From assembly GCA_031273825.1 (NCBI GenBank), contig JAISRB010000075.1:1-34143 (forward strand): a stretch of 34,143 bases of DNA, given 5' to 3'. The notes beneath the pieces are model-generated. The model saw nothing but the letters and a program-made list of their open reading frames with translations, made no database searches and was not told where the DNA came from. Source of the DNA: Clostridiales bacterium. GTDB taxonomy: Bacteria > Bacillota > Clostridia > Christensenellales > JAISNN01. Below, piece after piece: positions 8,274 to 16,606 of this stretch (position 1 is the stretch's first letter; each line of letters opens with the position of its first letter). Both the position numbers and the translations under genes were made by a program.

Positions 8274-9557
8274 TTATTTCTTCCCTATAACGGTTTTAAA
8301 GCCCATATAGGGTCTCAACGCCTCGGGGATTTTTACGCTTCCGCCCTCTTGCAGGTTGTTTTCTAAAAAGGCGATCAGCATACGCGGCGGCGCGACGACG
8401 GTATTGTTGAGCGTATGCGGAAAATATCTCTCGCCCTTGCCCTTGACGCGGATTTTCAAACGGCGGGCCTGAGCGTCGCCGAGATTTGAGCAAGAGCCGA
8501 CCTCAAAATATTTGCGCTGACGCGGAGACCACGCCTCGACGTCCACCGACTTGACCTTTAGGTCGGCGAGGTCTCCAGAGCAGCATTCGAGGGTTCTGAC
8601 GGGTATGTCGAGGGTTCTAAAAAAATCAACCGTGTTTTGCCAGAGCTTATCAAACCACGCCGCGCTGTCGTCGGGCTTGCATATGACTATCATTTCCTGT
8701 TTTTCAAACTGATGAATGCGGTAAACGCCGCGCTCCTCTATTCCGTGCGCGCCCTTTTCCTTGCGGAAGCACGGCGAATAGGAGGTCAGCGTCTCGGGCA
8801 GCGTCTCCTCGGGAATTACCGTGTCGATAAACTTGCCGATCATCGAATGCTCGCTCGTTCCTATCAAAAAGAGATCCTCACCCTCGATTTTATACATCAT
8901 GTTTTCCATTTCGGCAAAGGACATAACGCCCGAAACGACCTCGGCGCGAATCATAAACGGAGGAACGCAATAGACGAAGCCCCTGTCTATCATAAAGTCT
9001 CTTGCATAAGACAATATCGCCGAATGAAGTCTGGCTATGTCGCCCTTGAGATAATAAAAGCCGTTGCCGGCGACGCGGCGCGCGCTGTCGAGGTCAAGGC
9101 CGTCAAGCCCTTCCATAAGCTCGGTGTGATAAGGAATTTCAAAATCGGGAACAAAAGGCTCGCCGAATCTCAATCTCTCGACGTTTTGACCGTCGTCGCG
9201 CCCTATGGGAACCGAAGCGTCTATGATATTCGGCAGGGTATACATTATTTTTTGTATAGCCGCGTCAAGACGGCGGTTTTCGGCCTCAAGGCCTACAAGC
9301 CGTTCGGCGTTGCTCTCGACCTGTTTTTTTACGGCCTCGGCCTCGTCCTTCTTTCCGCCGGCCATAAGCGCGCCGATTTGCTTAGACAGCGAATTTCTCG
9401 CGGCTCTAAGCTCCTCCATAGATTGAATGCACCGGCAATTTTCGTCATAAAGCCCGACGACCTCGTCTACCAACGCGATTTTTGAGTCTTGAAACTTCTT
9501 TTTGATGTTTTCCTTGACAATATCGGCGTTTTTGCACACAAATTTAATGTCTAACAT
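8274..9557 (-). CDS. serS: seryl-tRNA synthetase
   Basis: 427 aa; 'MLDIKFVCKNADIVKENIKKK', 'FLIGTSEHSMIGKFIDTVI', 'CFRKEKGAHGIEERGVYRIHQFEKQEMIVIC', 'NNTVVAPPRMLIAFLENNLQEGGSVKIPEALRPYMG'. Confidence 0.95.
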   Translation of the reverse strand: MLDIKFVCKNADIVKENIKKKFQDSKIALVDEVVGLYDENCRCIQSMEELRAARNSLSKQIGALMAGGKKDEAEAVKKQVESNAERLVGLEAENRRLDAAIQKIMYTLPNIIDASVPIGRDDGQNVERLRFGEPFVPDFEIPYHTELMEGLDGLDLDSARRVAGNGFYYLKGDIARLHSAILSYARDFMIDRGFVYCVPPFMIRAEVVSGVMSFAEMENMMYKIEGEDLFLIGTSEHSMIGKFIDTVIPEETLPETLTSYSPCFRKEKGAHGIEERGVYRIHQFEKQEMIVICKPDDSAAWFDKLWQNTVDFFRTLDIPVRTLECCSGDLADLKVKSVDVEAWSPRQRKYFEVGSCSNLGDAQARRLKIRVKGKGERYFPHTLNNTVVAPPRMLIAFLENNLQEGGSVKIPEALRPYMGFKTVIGKK

Positions 9558-9618
9558 TTTTTTACAATCCTTATATAAATCAATTTTTTATCTCTTAGGC
9601 GTCGCGGCGCAATTGTCA

Positions 9619-9969
9619 TCAGAATTTTGCGGAGTTGTCTTTATTAAGCAACGTCATTCTTTCTACCGGCATACAAAAGCATATTCCGTGCGACGGCGTG
9701 CTTATGCCGGCGTCGTCGCGTATGGCGTCCATGATTTTTTGCGCGATATCGTCCTCGACAAGGCTCAATATGATTTCTTTTTCCGGCTCGTAGTTGATTC
9801 CCGAAAATTTGTAGTCCGCGCCCGCCGATCCTCTCGCGTTTATTATCGTCGCGCCCTTAGCTCCGCAACGGCGCGTTATCTCGACGGCCTCCGTGCTAAA
9901 GCCGGCGTTGACTATGATAAAAAGCGCCTTGGTTTCCTTGCCGCCCGTGTTTTGACTCGAAGCTTCCAT
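9619..9969 (-). CDS. P-II family (GlnB-like) signalling protein
   Basis: 116 aa; 'KALFIIVNAGFSTEAVEITRRCGAKGATIINARGSAG...EKEIILSLVEDDIAQKIMDAI...GICFCMPVERM' has the P-II-like layout. Confidence 0.75.
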   Translation of the reverse strand: MEASSQNTGGKETKALFIIVNAGFSTEAVEITRRCGAKGATIINARGSAGADYKFSGINYEPEKEIILSLVEDDIAQKIMDAIRDDAGISTPSHGICFCMPVERMTLLNKDNSAKF

Positions 9970-10091
9970 AAATTCTTAATCCTCTTTTTTTAGTTTTTTT
10001 GTCCGTCGTCCGCAGTCTTTTTTTGTGTTGTTTTTTTTCTTTATAAATTTTCCCGTCAAGGCTAAGCCCTTTTAGCCGCGTCAAAGCCGTC

Positions 10092-10400
10092 TCAAAATTT
10101 GAGCGCGTCTATCGGCACGCAAAACGCTATGCCCGTGTCGGGCTTGTCAAACCTAAATTTTTGATTGAGAACGTCGAACGCCCCGTCGCAATCGGCGCGC
10201 TTGATTATGCACATTATGACGACCTTGTCGTTTTCCTCGACCATTCCGAACGCCGTCAAAAAATTGTTGCGCTTGACAAAGCCGCGCCCGTAGACGACGT
10301 TAAAGACCTTTGCGCCGGCCTCGCCCAAGGCGGTTATGAGGCTCTCTTTGAGCTTTCTCCCGCCTATTATCACCATAAAAACTATATCGCCGCACGTCAT
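10092..10400 (-). CDS. P-II family (GlnB-like) signalling protein, second copy
   Basis: Start placed at ATG after AGGAGGG (10400) rather than the TTG at 10430; 'DIVFMVIIGGRKLKESLITALGEAGAKVFNVVYGRGF...GIAFCVPIDAL'. Confidence 0.7.
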   Translation of the reverse strand: MTCGDIVFMVIIGGRKLKESLITALGEAGAKVFNVVYGRGFVKRNNFLTAFGMVEENDKVVIMCIIKRADCDGAFDVLNQKFRFDKPDTGIAFCVPIDALKF

Positions 10401-10426
10401 AAAAAACCCTCCTACCTTAATACGCG

Positions 10427-12004
10427 TCAATTTTTTGAAGCCGTCTCCGCTTGCCGCGGCCGCGCGCCTTCCGCGTCTAAGCTCAACGCGTTCAATTGGT
10501 TAAGCTCGTCGTCAAAGACCCTCCGCTCCGTTTCTCTCGTGTGAAGCTTTTTGAGCTTGACGGAGTAGACCAAGCCGAGCGTTTCTATCGTGATAATCGG
10601 CATTACGGCTATAAAGGCTATCATTCCGAAGCCCGAGCTTAACGCGTCCTGCCCTAAGTATGTGCTTATGCCGAGCGTCATAGGCGTCAAAAATGCCGAA
10701 ATCATCGCGCCGCTGCCCACCCCGCCCGAGTCGAAGGCCAGCCCGACAAACAGCTTGGGAGTAAAAATCATAATTATCAGCGCGGCGGCGTAAAGCGGAA
10801 TCAAAAACCATAATATAAATCTTTCGCTTCCGTCGTCAATCAAAATTTTGGCGAGAGCCAGCATCGCGGCTACGCCTATGCCGACGGCAAGAGCTATTCT
10901 TATGGTATTCTTTTTTATGTGGCCGTTGGTGATAATCTCGACCTGCCCCCCGAGAACCGTAACCGACGGCTCGCTTAAGGTTATCGCAAAGCCCAAAATA
11001 AAGCCGAGAGGCAGCAACAGCCATTTTAGCCACGGCGCGGACTCGCTCATAAACGCCATGCCGATATGCTCGCCCGCCAAAAGAAAGCCGAAGTTTACGC
11101 CCGTCAAAAATATGTGCAAGCCTATATACACAACTCCGCTTGCAAGCAGAATTCTGAAAAGCCGGCGCTTTGGCAGCTTGATAAATATCAGTTGAAAGAT
11201 AAAGAACACGGCTATGACGGGAATAATCGCCATCGCCACGTCGAGAAAATTTTCGGCGGCGATATCCCAAAAGCTTTGAACCCCGCCCGCCGAAAAGCCG
11301 CTTGCCGCGCTTTGAGGCTCGCCCAAAAGCATTCCGTATATAAACACCGCCAAAATCGGCCCGAGAGAGGCTATTCCGATGACGCCGAAGCTCTCGTCGT
11401 TTGTCTTTGTGCGGCTCATTGTCATAGAAACGCCGAGCCCGAGCGTCAATATAAACGGCGACGACACCAAACCCGTCGTCGAGCCGCTGCCGTCAAACGC
11501 CAGAGCGAGAAACGAATTTGGCACGACAAACGCGAGTATAAATATCAAAACGTAAAAAATACCGAATATCAGCTTGATGTTGATATCCTTTATGACGCGG
11601 AACAGCGCAAGCGACACCGCGCCGCCTATGCCGAACCCCAAAACCCATATGAGAAGAGTTTTGTCGACAAGCCCCTCGACCATGTGAACCTGCGCGCTCA
11701 AAACCGACACCGCGGGCTCCGCGACCGTCGCAAGCAGTCCGAATACAAAGCCGAAAAGCACTATGAACACCGTCTTTTTTAGCTTGACAAGCGAGCCGCC
11801 GACAAGCTTTCCTATAGGCAGTATGCTCGCCTCAAGCCCTATCAAAAACAACGTTTGCCCGGCTATCGCAAATATATATCCGACAAAAAGCCTAAACAAC
11901 TCCGAGCCGTCCATCGGGGAGAAAAAGACGCAAATAATAATCATTATCGCCAAAAGCGGCAGGGAGGATAAAAAAACGTCTTTTAAATTGCGCAAAAACT
12001 TCAT
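10427..12004 (-). CDS. DUF1538 multipass membrane protein (possible UmpAB-type cation antiporter)
   Basis: 525 aa hydrophobic protein with two homologous halves ('VFGLLATVAEPAVSVLSAQV' and 'ILGFAITLSEPSVTVLGGQV'). Confidence 0.8.
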   Translation of the reverse strand: MKFLRNLKDVFLSSLPLLAIMIIICVFFSPMDGSELFRLFVGYIFAIAGQTLFLIGLEASILPIGKLVGGSLVKLKKTVFIVLFGFVFGLLATVAEPAVSVLSAQVHMVEGLVDKTLLIWVLGFGIGGAVSLALFRVIKDINIKLIFGIFYVLIFILAFVVPNSFLALAFDGSGSTTGLVSSPFILTLGLGVSMTMSRTKTNDESFGVIGIASLGPILAVFIYGMLLGEPQSAASGFSAGGVQSFWDIAAENFLDVAMAIIPVIAVFFIFQLIFIKLPKRRLFRILLASGVVYIGLHIFLTGVNFGFLLAGEHIGMAFMSESAPWLKWLLLPLGFILGFAITLSEPSVTVLGGQVEIITNGHIKKNTIRIALAVGIGVAAMLALAKILIDDGSERFILWFLIPLYAAALIIMIFTPKLFVGLAFDSGGVGSGAMISAFLTPMTLGISTYLGQDALSSGFGMIAFIAVMPIITIETLGLVYSVKLKKLHTRETERRVFDDELNQLNALSLDAEGARPRQAETASKN

Positions 12005-12089
12005 AGCTTAGAGCTTTCTCCCCCTTTTTATTTCTTTGCCGGAGCTTATTTTATATTATACAACATTTCAATATGAAAATCAATTAATA

Positions 12090-12115
12090 TAGCCGCCTTT
12101 ATCGTGAGGCGGCTA
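12090..12115. other. strong stem-loop between sigF and the DUF1538 gene (possible weak terminator)
   Basis: TAGCCGCCT-N8-AGGCGGCTA, 9-bp perfect arms; poor U-tract on the minus strand. Confidence 0.5.
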
Positions 12116-12173
12116 AAATTTAATTGTTTTAATTGTTTTAAGAGGCAGCGGTCGGCGGTCACTGGCCGCCCCG

Positions 12174-12890
12174 TCACACTATCCCCCTCTTTAACTTCTC
12201 AATAATACGGCTTTCCAGCCTCGAGACCTGAACCTGCGACACGCCGAGAATGCCCGCGACCTCGCTTTGCGTTTTGTCTCTGAAATATCTGAACAGTATG
12301 ATTTTCTTTTCGCGGTCGGGCAATTCGCCGATGATATCCTTTAGCATCATTTTGTCGATCATGTCGTCCTGATCGTCCTCGCAGGCAAGCTTATCCATGA
12401 GGCATTGACCGTTTTCGTCGTCGGTTTTTTCATACAAAGACAGCGGAAACTTTGAGCTGTCGAGAGCAAACACTACGTCCTCTTGGCTTATGTCAAATTC
12501 CTCGGCAAGCTCGGAGAGCGTCGGGTCCTTTCCGTTTTTGCTCTTAAAGCGGTCGATAAAGCCTCCGATTTTGACGGCGAGGGTTTTGAGCGAGCGCGAC
12601 ACCTTGACTATTCCGTCGTCGCGTATAAAACGCTTGATTTCACCGGCTATCATAGGCACGGCGTAGGTCGAAAATCTGACGTTAAAGTCCTCGTTAAAAT
12701 TTTTTATCGCCTTGATAATTCCGATTGTTCCGATTTGAACGAGGTCGTCATATTCTACGCGTTTGTTTTTGTAGCGGCGGACTATGCTCTTTATCAGCGG
12801 CATGTTTTGTTCTATCAAAACGGTTTTACTGTCGTTGTCGCCGTTTTTTGCGAGCTTTAAGAGGCGCATGGTTTCTTCGTGCGAAAGCAT
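12174..12890 (-). CDS. sigF: sporulation RNA polymerase sigma factor F
   Basis: 238 aa sigma-70 family; 'EYDDLVQIGTIGIIKAIKNFNEDFNVRFSTYAVPMIAGEIKRFIRDDGIVKVSRSLK'; third gene after spoIIAA and spoIIAB. Confidence 0.93.
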   Translation of the reverse strand: MLSHEETMRLLKLAKNGDNDSKTVLIEQNMPLIKSIVRRYKNKRVEYDDLVQIGTIGIIKAIKNFNEDFNVRFSTYAVPMIAGEIKRFIRDDGIVKVSRSLKTLAVKIGGFIDRFKSKNGKDPTLSELAEEFDISQEDVVFALDSSKFPLSLYEKTDDENGQCLMDKLACEDDQDDMIDKMMLKDIIGELPDREKKIILFRYFRDKTQSEVAGILGVSQVQVSRLESRIIEKLKRGIV

Positions 12891-12905
12891 AGAAATACCC
12901 TCCGT

Positions 12906-13337
12906 TTATTCGGATTTTATGTATTTTTTCATGCCGACGCTCGTCCCCTCCCCGACGACGCTTTTTACCTCAAGTTCGTCCATAAAGGTCTGCATAAAAG
13001 TAAAGCCCATGCCGCTTCTCTCGTCCTCCGGCTTAGAGGTAAAAGCCGGTTGCATCGCCAAGCCGACGTCGGCGATTCCCTTGCCCGTGTCTCTTATAAT
13101 TATTGACAAGCCGCCGTCAAATAATTCCGCGTCGATATATATAAAATTTTCTCCGGGCTTGTCATACGCGTGAATTATGACGTTGGTCGCCGCCTCGGAT
13201 ACGGCGGTTTTTATATCGTTTATGACGTCGAGAGAGGGGTTGAGCGGGACGCAAAACGCCGCCGCCGCGCTTCTTATAAAGCTTTCGTTCCCGCTTATCG
13301 CCGAAATTTGCATTTTCATTTGATTTAACGCCGCCAT
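12906..13337 (-). CDS. spoIIAB: anti-sigma F factor / serine kinase SpoIIAB
   Basis: 143 aa GHKL ATPase; 'AVSEAATNVIIHAYDKPGENFIYIDAELFDGGLSIIIRDTGKGIADVGLAMQPAFTSKPEDERSGMGFTFMQTFMD'. Confidence 0.93.
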   Translation of the reverse strand: MAALNQMKMQISAISGNESFIRSAAAAFCVPLNPSLDVINDIKTAVSEAATNVIIHAYDKPGENFIYIDAELFDGGLSIIIRDTGKGIADVGLAMQPAFTSKPEDERSGMGFTFMQTFMDELEVKSVVGEGTSVGMKKYIKSE

Positions 13338-13447
13338 GTGTTTTTACTCCTAAATTTTTTTGAATTTATGCGCTTATTATATCAATTTATTCGAGTCCGC
13401 GCCGCCCCGTTTTATAGTTAAAAAAAACGGATTTTATTTGAATTTCC

Positions 13448-13753
13448 TCAACGGATAACCTCTATGATGCCAAACAGCCCCGACGTTCTGAACACCCTTT
13501 CTGTCTGACGCGTCAAGCCTCTCGCATAAAGCTTTGCGCCGACGCTCTTTAGCCTTTTGTAGCGCGAAATAATCATGCCCACCGCCGTGCTGTCCATAAA
13601 CGTCAAACCCGAAAGGTCGAGAACGACGGCCGACGGGCCGCGCAGCATTCCGTCGTCAAAAGCCTCTTTGGCCTCGCCGATATTGCTTTCGTCAAGCTCG
13701 CCGTTTATATAAAAAATCATTCTTCCGTCCGAAAATTCCGAATGCGCCGTCAT
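13448..13753 (-). CDS. spoIIAA: anti-sigma F factor antagonist SpoIIAA (STAS domain)
   Basis: 101 aa; 'GPSAVVLDLSGLTFMDSTAVGMIISRYKRLKSVGAKL' STAS phosphorylation-site region. Confidence 0.9.
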   Translation of the reverse strand: MTAHSEFSDGRMIFYINGELDESNIGEAKEAFDDGMLRGPSAVVLDLSGLTFMDSTAVGMIISRYKRLKSVGAKLYARGLTRQTERVFRTSGLFGIIEVIR

Positions 13754-13777
13754 TTTTTTTACCGCCTCCCGCGTTGT

Positions 13778-13811
13778 TATTCGACCCGCGCGCGCCGCGC
13801 CGAAGCGTCCG
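13778..13811. repeat. 34-bp direct repeat, copy 1
   Basis: TATTCGACCCGCGCGCGCCGCGCCGAAGCGTCCG, identical to 13845-13878 (67-bp period). Confidence 0.9.
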
Positions 13812-13844
13812 TTGTGCCGCTGTTGCTGTATGCGCTTGTAATGC

Positions 13845-13878
13845 TATTCGACCCGCGCGCGCCGCGCCGAAGCGTCCG
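13845..13878. repeat. 34-bp direct repeat, copy 2
   Basis: Identical 34-mer 67 bp downstream of copy 1. Confidence 0.9.
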
Positions 13879-14030
13879 CCTCCGGCTTTTATCTCAAAAA
13901 TCGCCGTCGCCTCTACGGTCGCGCTTCATTGCAAAATTATAGCGCGTTTCTGCGTTAAAAATCTTTCCGACACGCCCCAAAAAACCGCTTTATTTGTGGA
14001 AATTTGCAAAAAATTGACAAAAAACAAAAA

Positions 14031-14057
14031 GGCGGCGAGGTTTTGAACCCCGCCGCT
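14031..14057 (-). terminator. terminator downstream of carD
   Basis: Minus strand GCGGCGGGGTTCAAAACCTCGCCGCCTTTTTGTTTTTTG: GC stem followed by T-rich tract. Confidence 0.7.
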
Positions 14058-14089
14058 TTAGCTTGACGATTATATTTATAATTTACTTT

Positions 14090-14602
14090 TTATTCCCTTT
14101 CGGCTTCCGTTTGCAAAATAAAAGGAATAACCTGCTCGGGATGAATTTTTAGCACATACGCAAATTCCTCGCGAAGGCTTTTTTCGGCGGCTTTCATAAA
14201 GCGTTCGTCATCGGCGCGCAATCTTTTTTTTCCTCCGGCGCGCTGAAAGCCGGCCTGTCTTTCGCGCAACGTCTTAATAAGCCCGATAAGCTCCGCTCTG
14301 TCGCCGTCAGACAGGATTTTAGTATAATGCTCCTTGCGGGCCGCGTCGTTTTCTATCCATAACGGGTTTCCCTCCGGTACGATTCCGAGCAACGAATATA
14401 TTTCGTCCGACGACAAAAGCTTGCGCATTTTGTCGGTCGACGGTTTGCTGTCGGTCGGAACGTAAAGCGTAGTGGCCTTATCGCTCAACGGTTGCAAGAC
14501 ATAATATTCGGCTTTTTGACGGCCGAGCATTTTTTCGGCTACTTCGACGACCATGCACACTCCGTGCGAGGCGTATAAAACCGCGTCGTTTACCTTATAC
14601 AT
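14090..14602 (-). CDS. CarD family transcriptional regulator
   Basis: 170 aa; 'MYKVNDAVLYASHGVCMVVEVAEKMLGRQKAEYYVLQPLSDKATTLYVPTDS' is a typical CarD/CdnL N-terminus. Confidence 0.9.
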   Translation of the reverse strand: MYKVNDAVLYASHGVCMVVEVAEKMLGRQKAEYYVLQPLSDKATTLYVPTDSKPSTDKMRKLLSSDEIYSLLGIVPEGNPLWIENDAARKEHYTKILSDGDRAELIGLIKTLRERQAGFQRAGGKKRLRADDERFMKAAEKSLREEFAYVLKIHPEQVIPFILQTEAERE

Positions 14603-14821
14603 TCTATCCCCTCCGATAACGGGCTTTTTGATATGACCGATATTTATATCGCCCGCGCTCTTTCACCCGTCTCCGTCATAAGTCAAACGCATTTTCATGC
14701 GCTTGCCCCGTTGTCCGCCTATTTATATACATTATAACACATTTTTGAGAAAAAAGCAAGCGACAAAAAAAATAGAATTCGTTTGCTTAAGCTTTACGCA
14801 CAAAAAGCCCGGGGATATTCC

Positions 14822-14932
14822 CTATCGCCCGCACTCCGCGACAATAAGCGGCACAATCATTTCGTCGGAGGTCAAGCCGAACCGCCGCGATATATTACTT
14901 TTTGCAAATAACGTCAAGTAAATATTGCGGCG
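14822..14932 (-). pseudogene. C-terminal remnant of an alkaline phosphatase/phosphodiesterase-superfamily protein (tentative)
   Basis: Minus-strand frame without its own start: '...NIYLTLFAKSNISRRFGLTSDEMIVPLIVAECGR*'; the 'GLTxDEMxVPLIV' ending resembles the C-termini of alkaline phosphatase-like/PglZ-type hydrolases. A terminator-like stem (AAGCAAACGA...TCGCTTGCTTTTTTC) follows. Confidence 0.4.
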
Positions 14933-14947
14933 GTTTTGATAACGTCT

Positions 14948-15108
14948 GCAATTTGCGTAACAAAATTCGGACAATTTGCGCAACAAATTGTCTACAATTT
15001 ACCTAACGATTTGCCTACAATTTACCTAACGATTTGTCTACAATTTACCTAACGATTTGCCTACAATTTACCTAACAAAATTCCTACAATTTGCCGAATT
15101 GAGTTGAC
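14948..15108. repeat. tandem array of seven 23-bp units (last one degenerate)
   Basis: Units at 14948, 14971, 14994, 15017, 15040, 15063, 15086; consensus ACAATTTACCTAACGATTTGCCT; unit 2 is a dyad ACAATTTG-CGCAA-CAAATTGT. Confidence 0.95.
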
Positions 15109-15132
15109 AAAATTATTTTTTTGGTATATAAT
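15104..15132 (+). promoter_or_regulatory. sigma-A consensus promoter for the ATPase gene
   Basis: TTGACA (15104-15109), 17-nt spacer, TATAAT (15127-15132). Confidence 0.9.
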
Positions 15133-15164
15133 AGTTATATCTTAGTCACGGGAGGCTTTTATTT

Positions 15165-16433
15165 ATGAAAGCTAACTATCTGCCGCGCATATCCGACCGC
15201 GTTCTTGCCGGCAAGCTTGACGCGTTCGGCGCGGTTTTTGTCGCCGGCCCCAAGTGGTGCGGAAAAACGAGCACCGCCGAGCAACGGGCAAAAAGCATGC
15301 TCTATATGCAAGACCCCGACGCCATCGCCGCAAACCTCCGCGCCGCCGACACCAAGCCGTCGCTGTTGCTTGCGGGCGACAAGCCGCGTCTTTTGGACGA
15401 ATGGCAGGTCGCGCCCGTATTATGGGACGCCGTTCGTTTTGCCGTAGACAAAAGCAAGGGCAAATGCGGTCAATATATATTGACCGGCTCGGCGGCCGCC
15501 AAAGACGACTCTACCATGCACACGGGAACGGGTCGTATCGCCCGCATGACCATGCGCCCTATGACCCTCTTTGAATCGCGTGAATCAAACGGTCAAGTAT
15601 CCCTCAAAGCTCTCTTTGACGGCGCGGACGAAATCGAAGGAATATCTCCGCTCTCCGTCGAAAAACTCGCCTTTGCGCTTGTCAGAGGCGGCTGGCCGCA
15701 GGCCGTGGGCAAGCCTCCCGCCGCCGCGCTCAAGCAGGTTTATGAATACGTCGACGCGACGATAAACTTAGACGCCTCCAAAATCGACGGCGTCGGCAGA
15801 AACCCGTCGCGGGTTCGCTCGCTTATGCGCAGTCTTGCGAGGAACGTCTCGACGCAAGCGACGATTGCGACCCTCCGCGCGGATATGCGCGGCGAGGAAG
15901 AAAACTTGTCCGACGATACCATTTCAAGCTATCTCAACGCGCTTTCAAAGCTATTCGTCGTCGAGGACTTGCAGGCATGGAATCCCTCCGTCCGCTCCAA
16001 AACGGCTATCAGAACCTCCCCTACCCGTCACTTCGTCGACCCGTCTATCGCCGCCGCCGTTTTGCGCATAAATCACGACGGCTTGTTAAAGGATTTTATT
16101 ACCTTCGGGCTTTTGTTTGAGTCGCTTTGCGTGCGCGACCTGCGCGTCTATGCGGAAGCCATAGACGGCGACGTTTTTCATTACCGCGACAGCTACGGCT
16201 TAGAGGCCGACGCCGTCGTTCAGCTAAAAGACGGACGCTGGGGCGCGGTCGAGGTCAAAATGGGCAACAGCGAAATCGAAAAAGCGGCGGCAAACCTCAT
16301 AAAGCTAAAAGAAACCGTCAATACGGAAAAAATGAACGAGCCTTCTTTTTTGATGGTTCTCACCGCAAGCCAATACGCCTACAGACGCGCGGACGGCGTA
16401 TACATCGTCCCCGCCGGTTGCCTAAAAGACTAA
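15165..16433 (+). CDS. AAA-family ATPase with C-terminal DUF4143 domain
   Basis: 422 aa; Walker A-like 'GPKWCGKTSTAEQ', Walker B-like 'PRLLDEWQ', sensor 'QYILTGSAA', C-terminal 'DAVVQLKDGRWGAVEVKMGNSEIEKAAANLIKLKE' nuclease-like fold typical of AAA_14/DUF4143. Confidence 0.9.
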   Translation: MKANYLPRISDRVLAGKLDAFGAVFVAGPKWCGKTSTAEQRAKSMLYMQDPDAIAANLRAADTKPSLLLAGDKPRLLDEWQVAPVLWDAVRFAVDKSKGKCGQYILTGSAAAKDDSTMHTGTGRIARMTMRPMTLFESRESNGQVSLKALFDGADEIEGISPLSVEKLAFALVRGGWPQAVGKPPAAALKQVYEYVDATINLDASKIDGVGRNPSRVRSLMRSLARNVSTQATIATLRADMRGEEENLSDDTISSYLNALSKLFVVEDLQAWNPSVRSKTAIRTSPTRHFVDPSIAAAVLRINHDGLLKDFITFGLLFESLCVRDLRVYAEAIDGDVFHYRDSYGLEADAVVQLKDGRWGAVEVKMGNSEIEKAAANLIKLKETVNTEKMNEPSFLMVLTASQYAYRRADGVYIVPAGCLKD

Positions 16434-16489
16434 TCCGTTTGTCAACGCCGCTTTTATATTCGTTTGTTGAACAACGATAAGCACGATAA

Positions 16490-16516
16490 AAAGTAGGCGT
16501 AAAAAACGCCTACTTT
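16490..16516. terminator. bidirectional stem-loop terminator
   Basis: AAAGTAGGCG-TAAAAAA-CGCCTACTTT between the ATPase gene and the tRNA remnant. Confidence 0.75.
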
Positions 16517-16556
16517 AGGAGAATAAGGACACACAAAAACGAAAAATGCGACCTTT

Positions 16557-16606
16557 TGGTGGATGCAACAGGACTCGAACCTGTGGCCCCTTGCGTGTGG
16601 AGCAAA
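16557..16606 (-). other. truncated tRNA 3' end (probably tRNA-Val), interpreted as prophage attachment site
   Basis: Minus strand TTTGCTCCACACGCAAGGGGCCACAGGTTCGAGTCCTGTTGCATCCACCA: T-arm ACAGG-TTCGAGT-CCTGT, acceptor TGCATCC, A, CCA; no 5' acceptor/D-arm upstream. CAC at the anticodon position suggests Val. Confidence 0.8.

Noticed and set aside
8637-9485. 282-aa + strand ORF
   Set aside because: Exactly antisense to serS, which has clear family motifs; the ORF is a by-product of codon bias.
11066-11782. 238-aa + strand ORF
   Set aside because: Antisense to the DUF1538 gene; Arg/Lys/His-rich nonsense composition.
14948-15108. CRISPR array
   Set aside because: Units are contiguous 23-bp tandem repeats with no spacers, and no cas-like genes are present.
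15205-16480. Alternative-frame ORFs within the ATPase gene (15205, 15254, 15835, 16127)
   Set aside because: Nested within a well-supported CDS, Arg-rich, no family resemblance.
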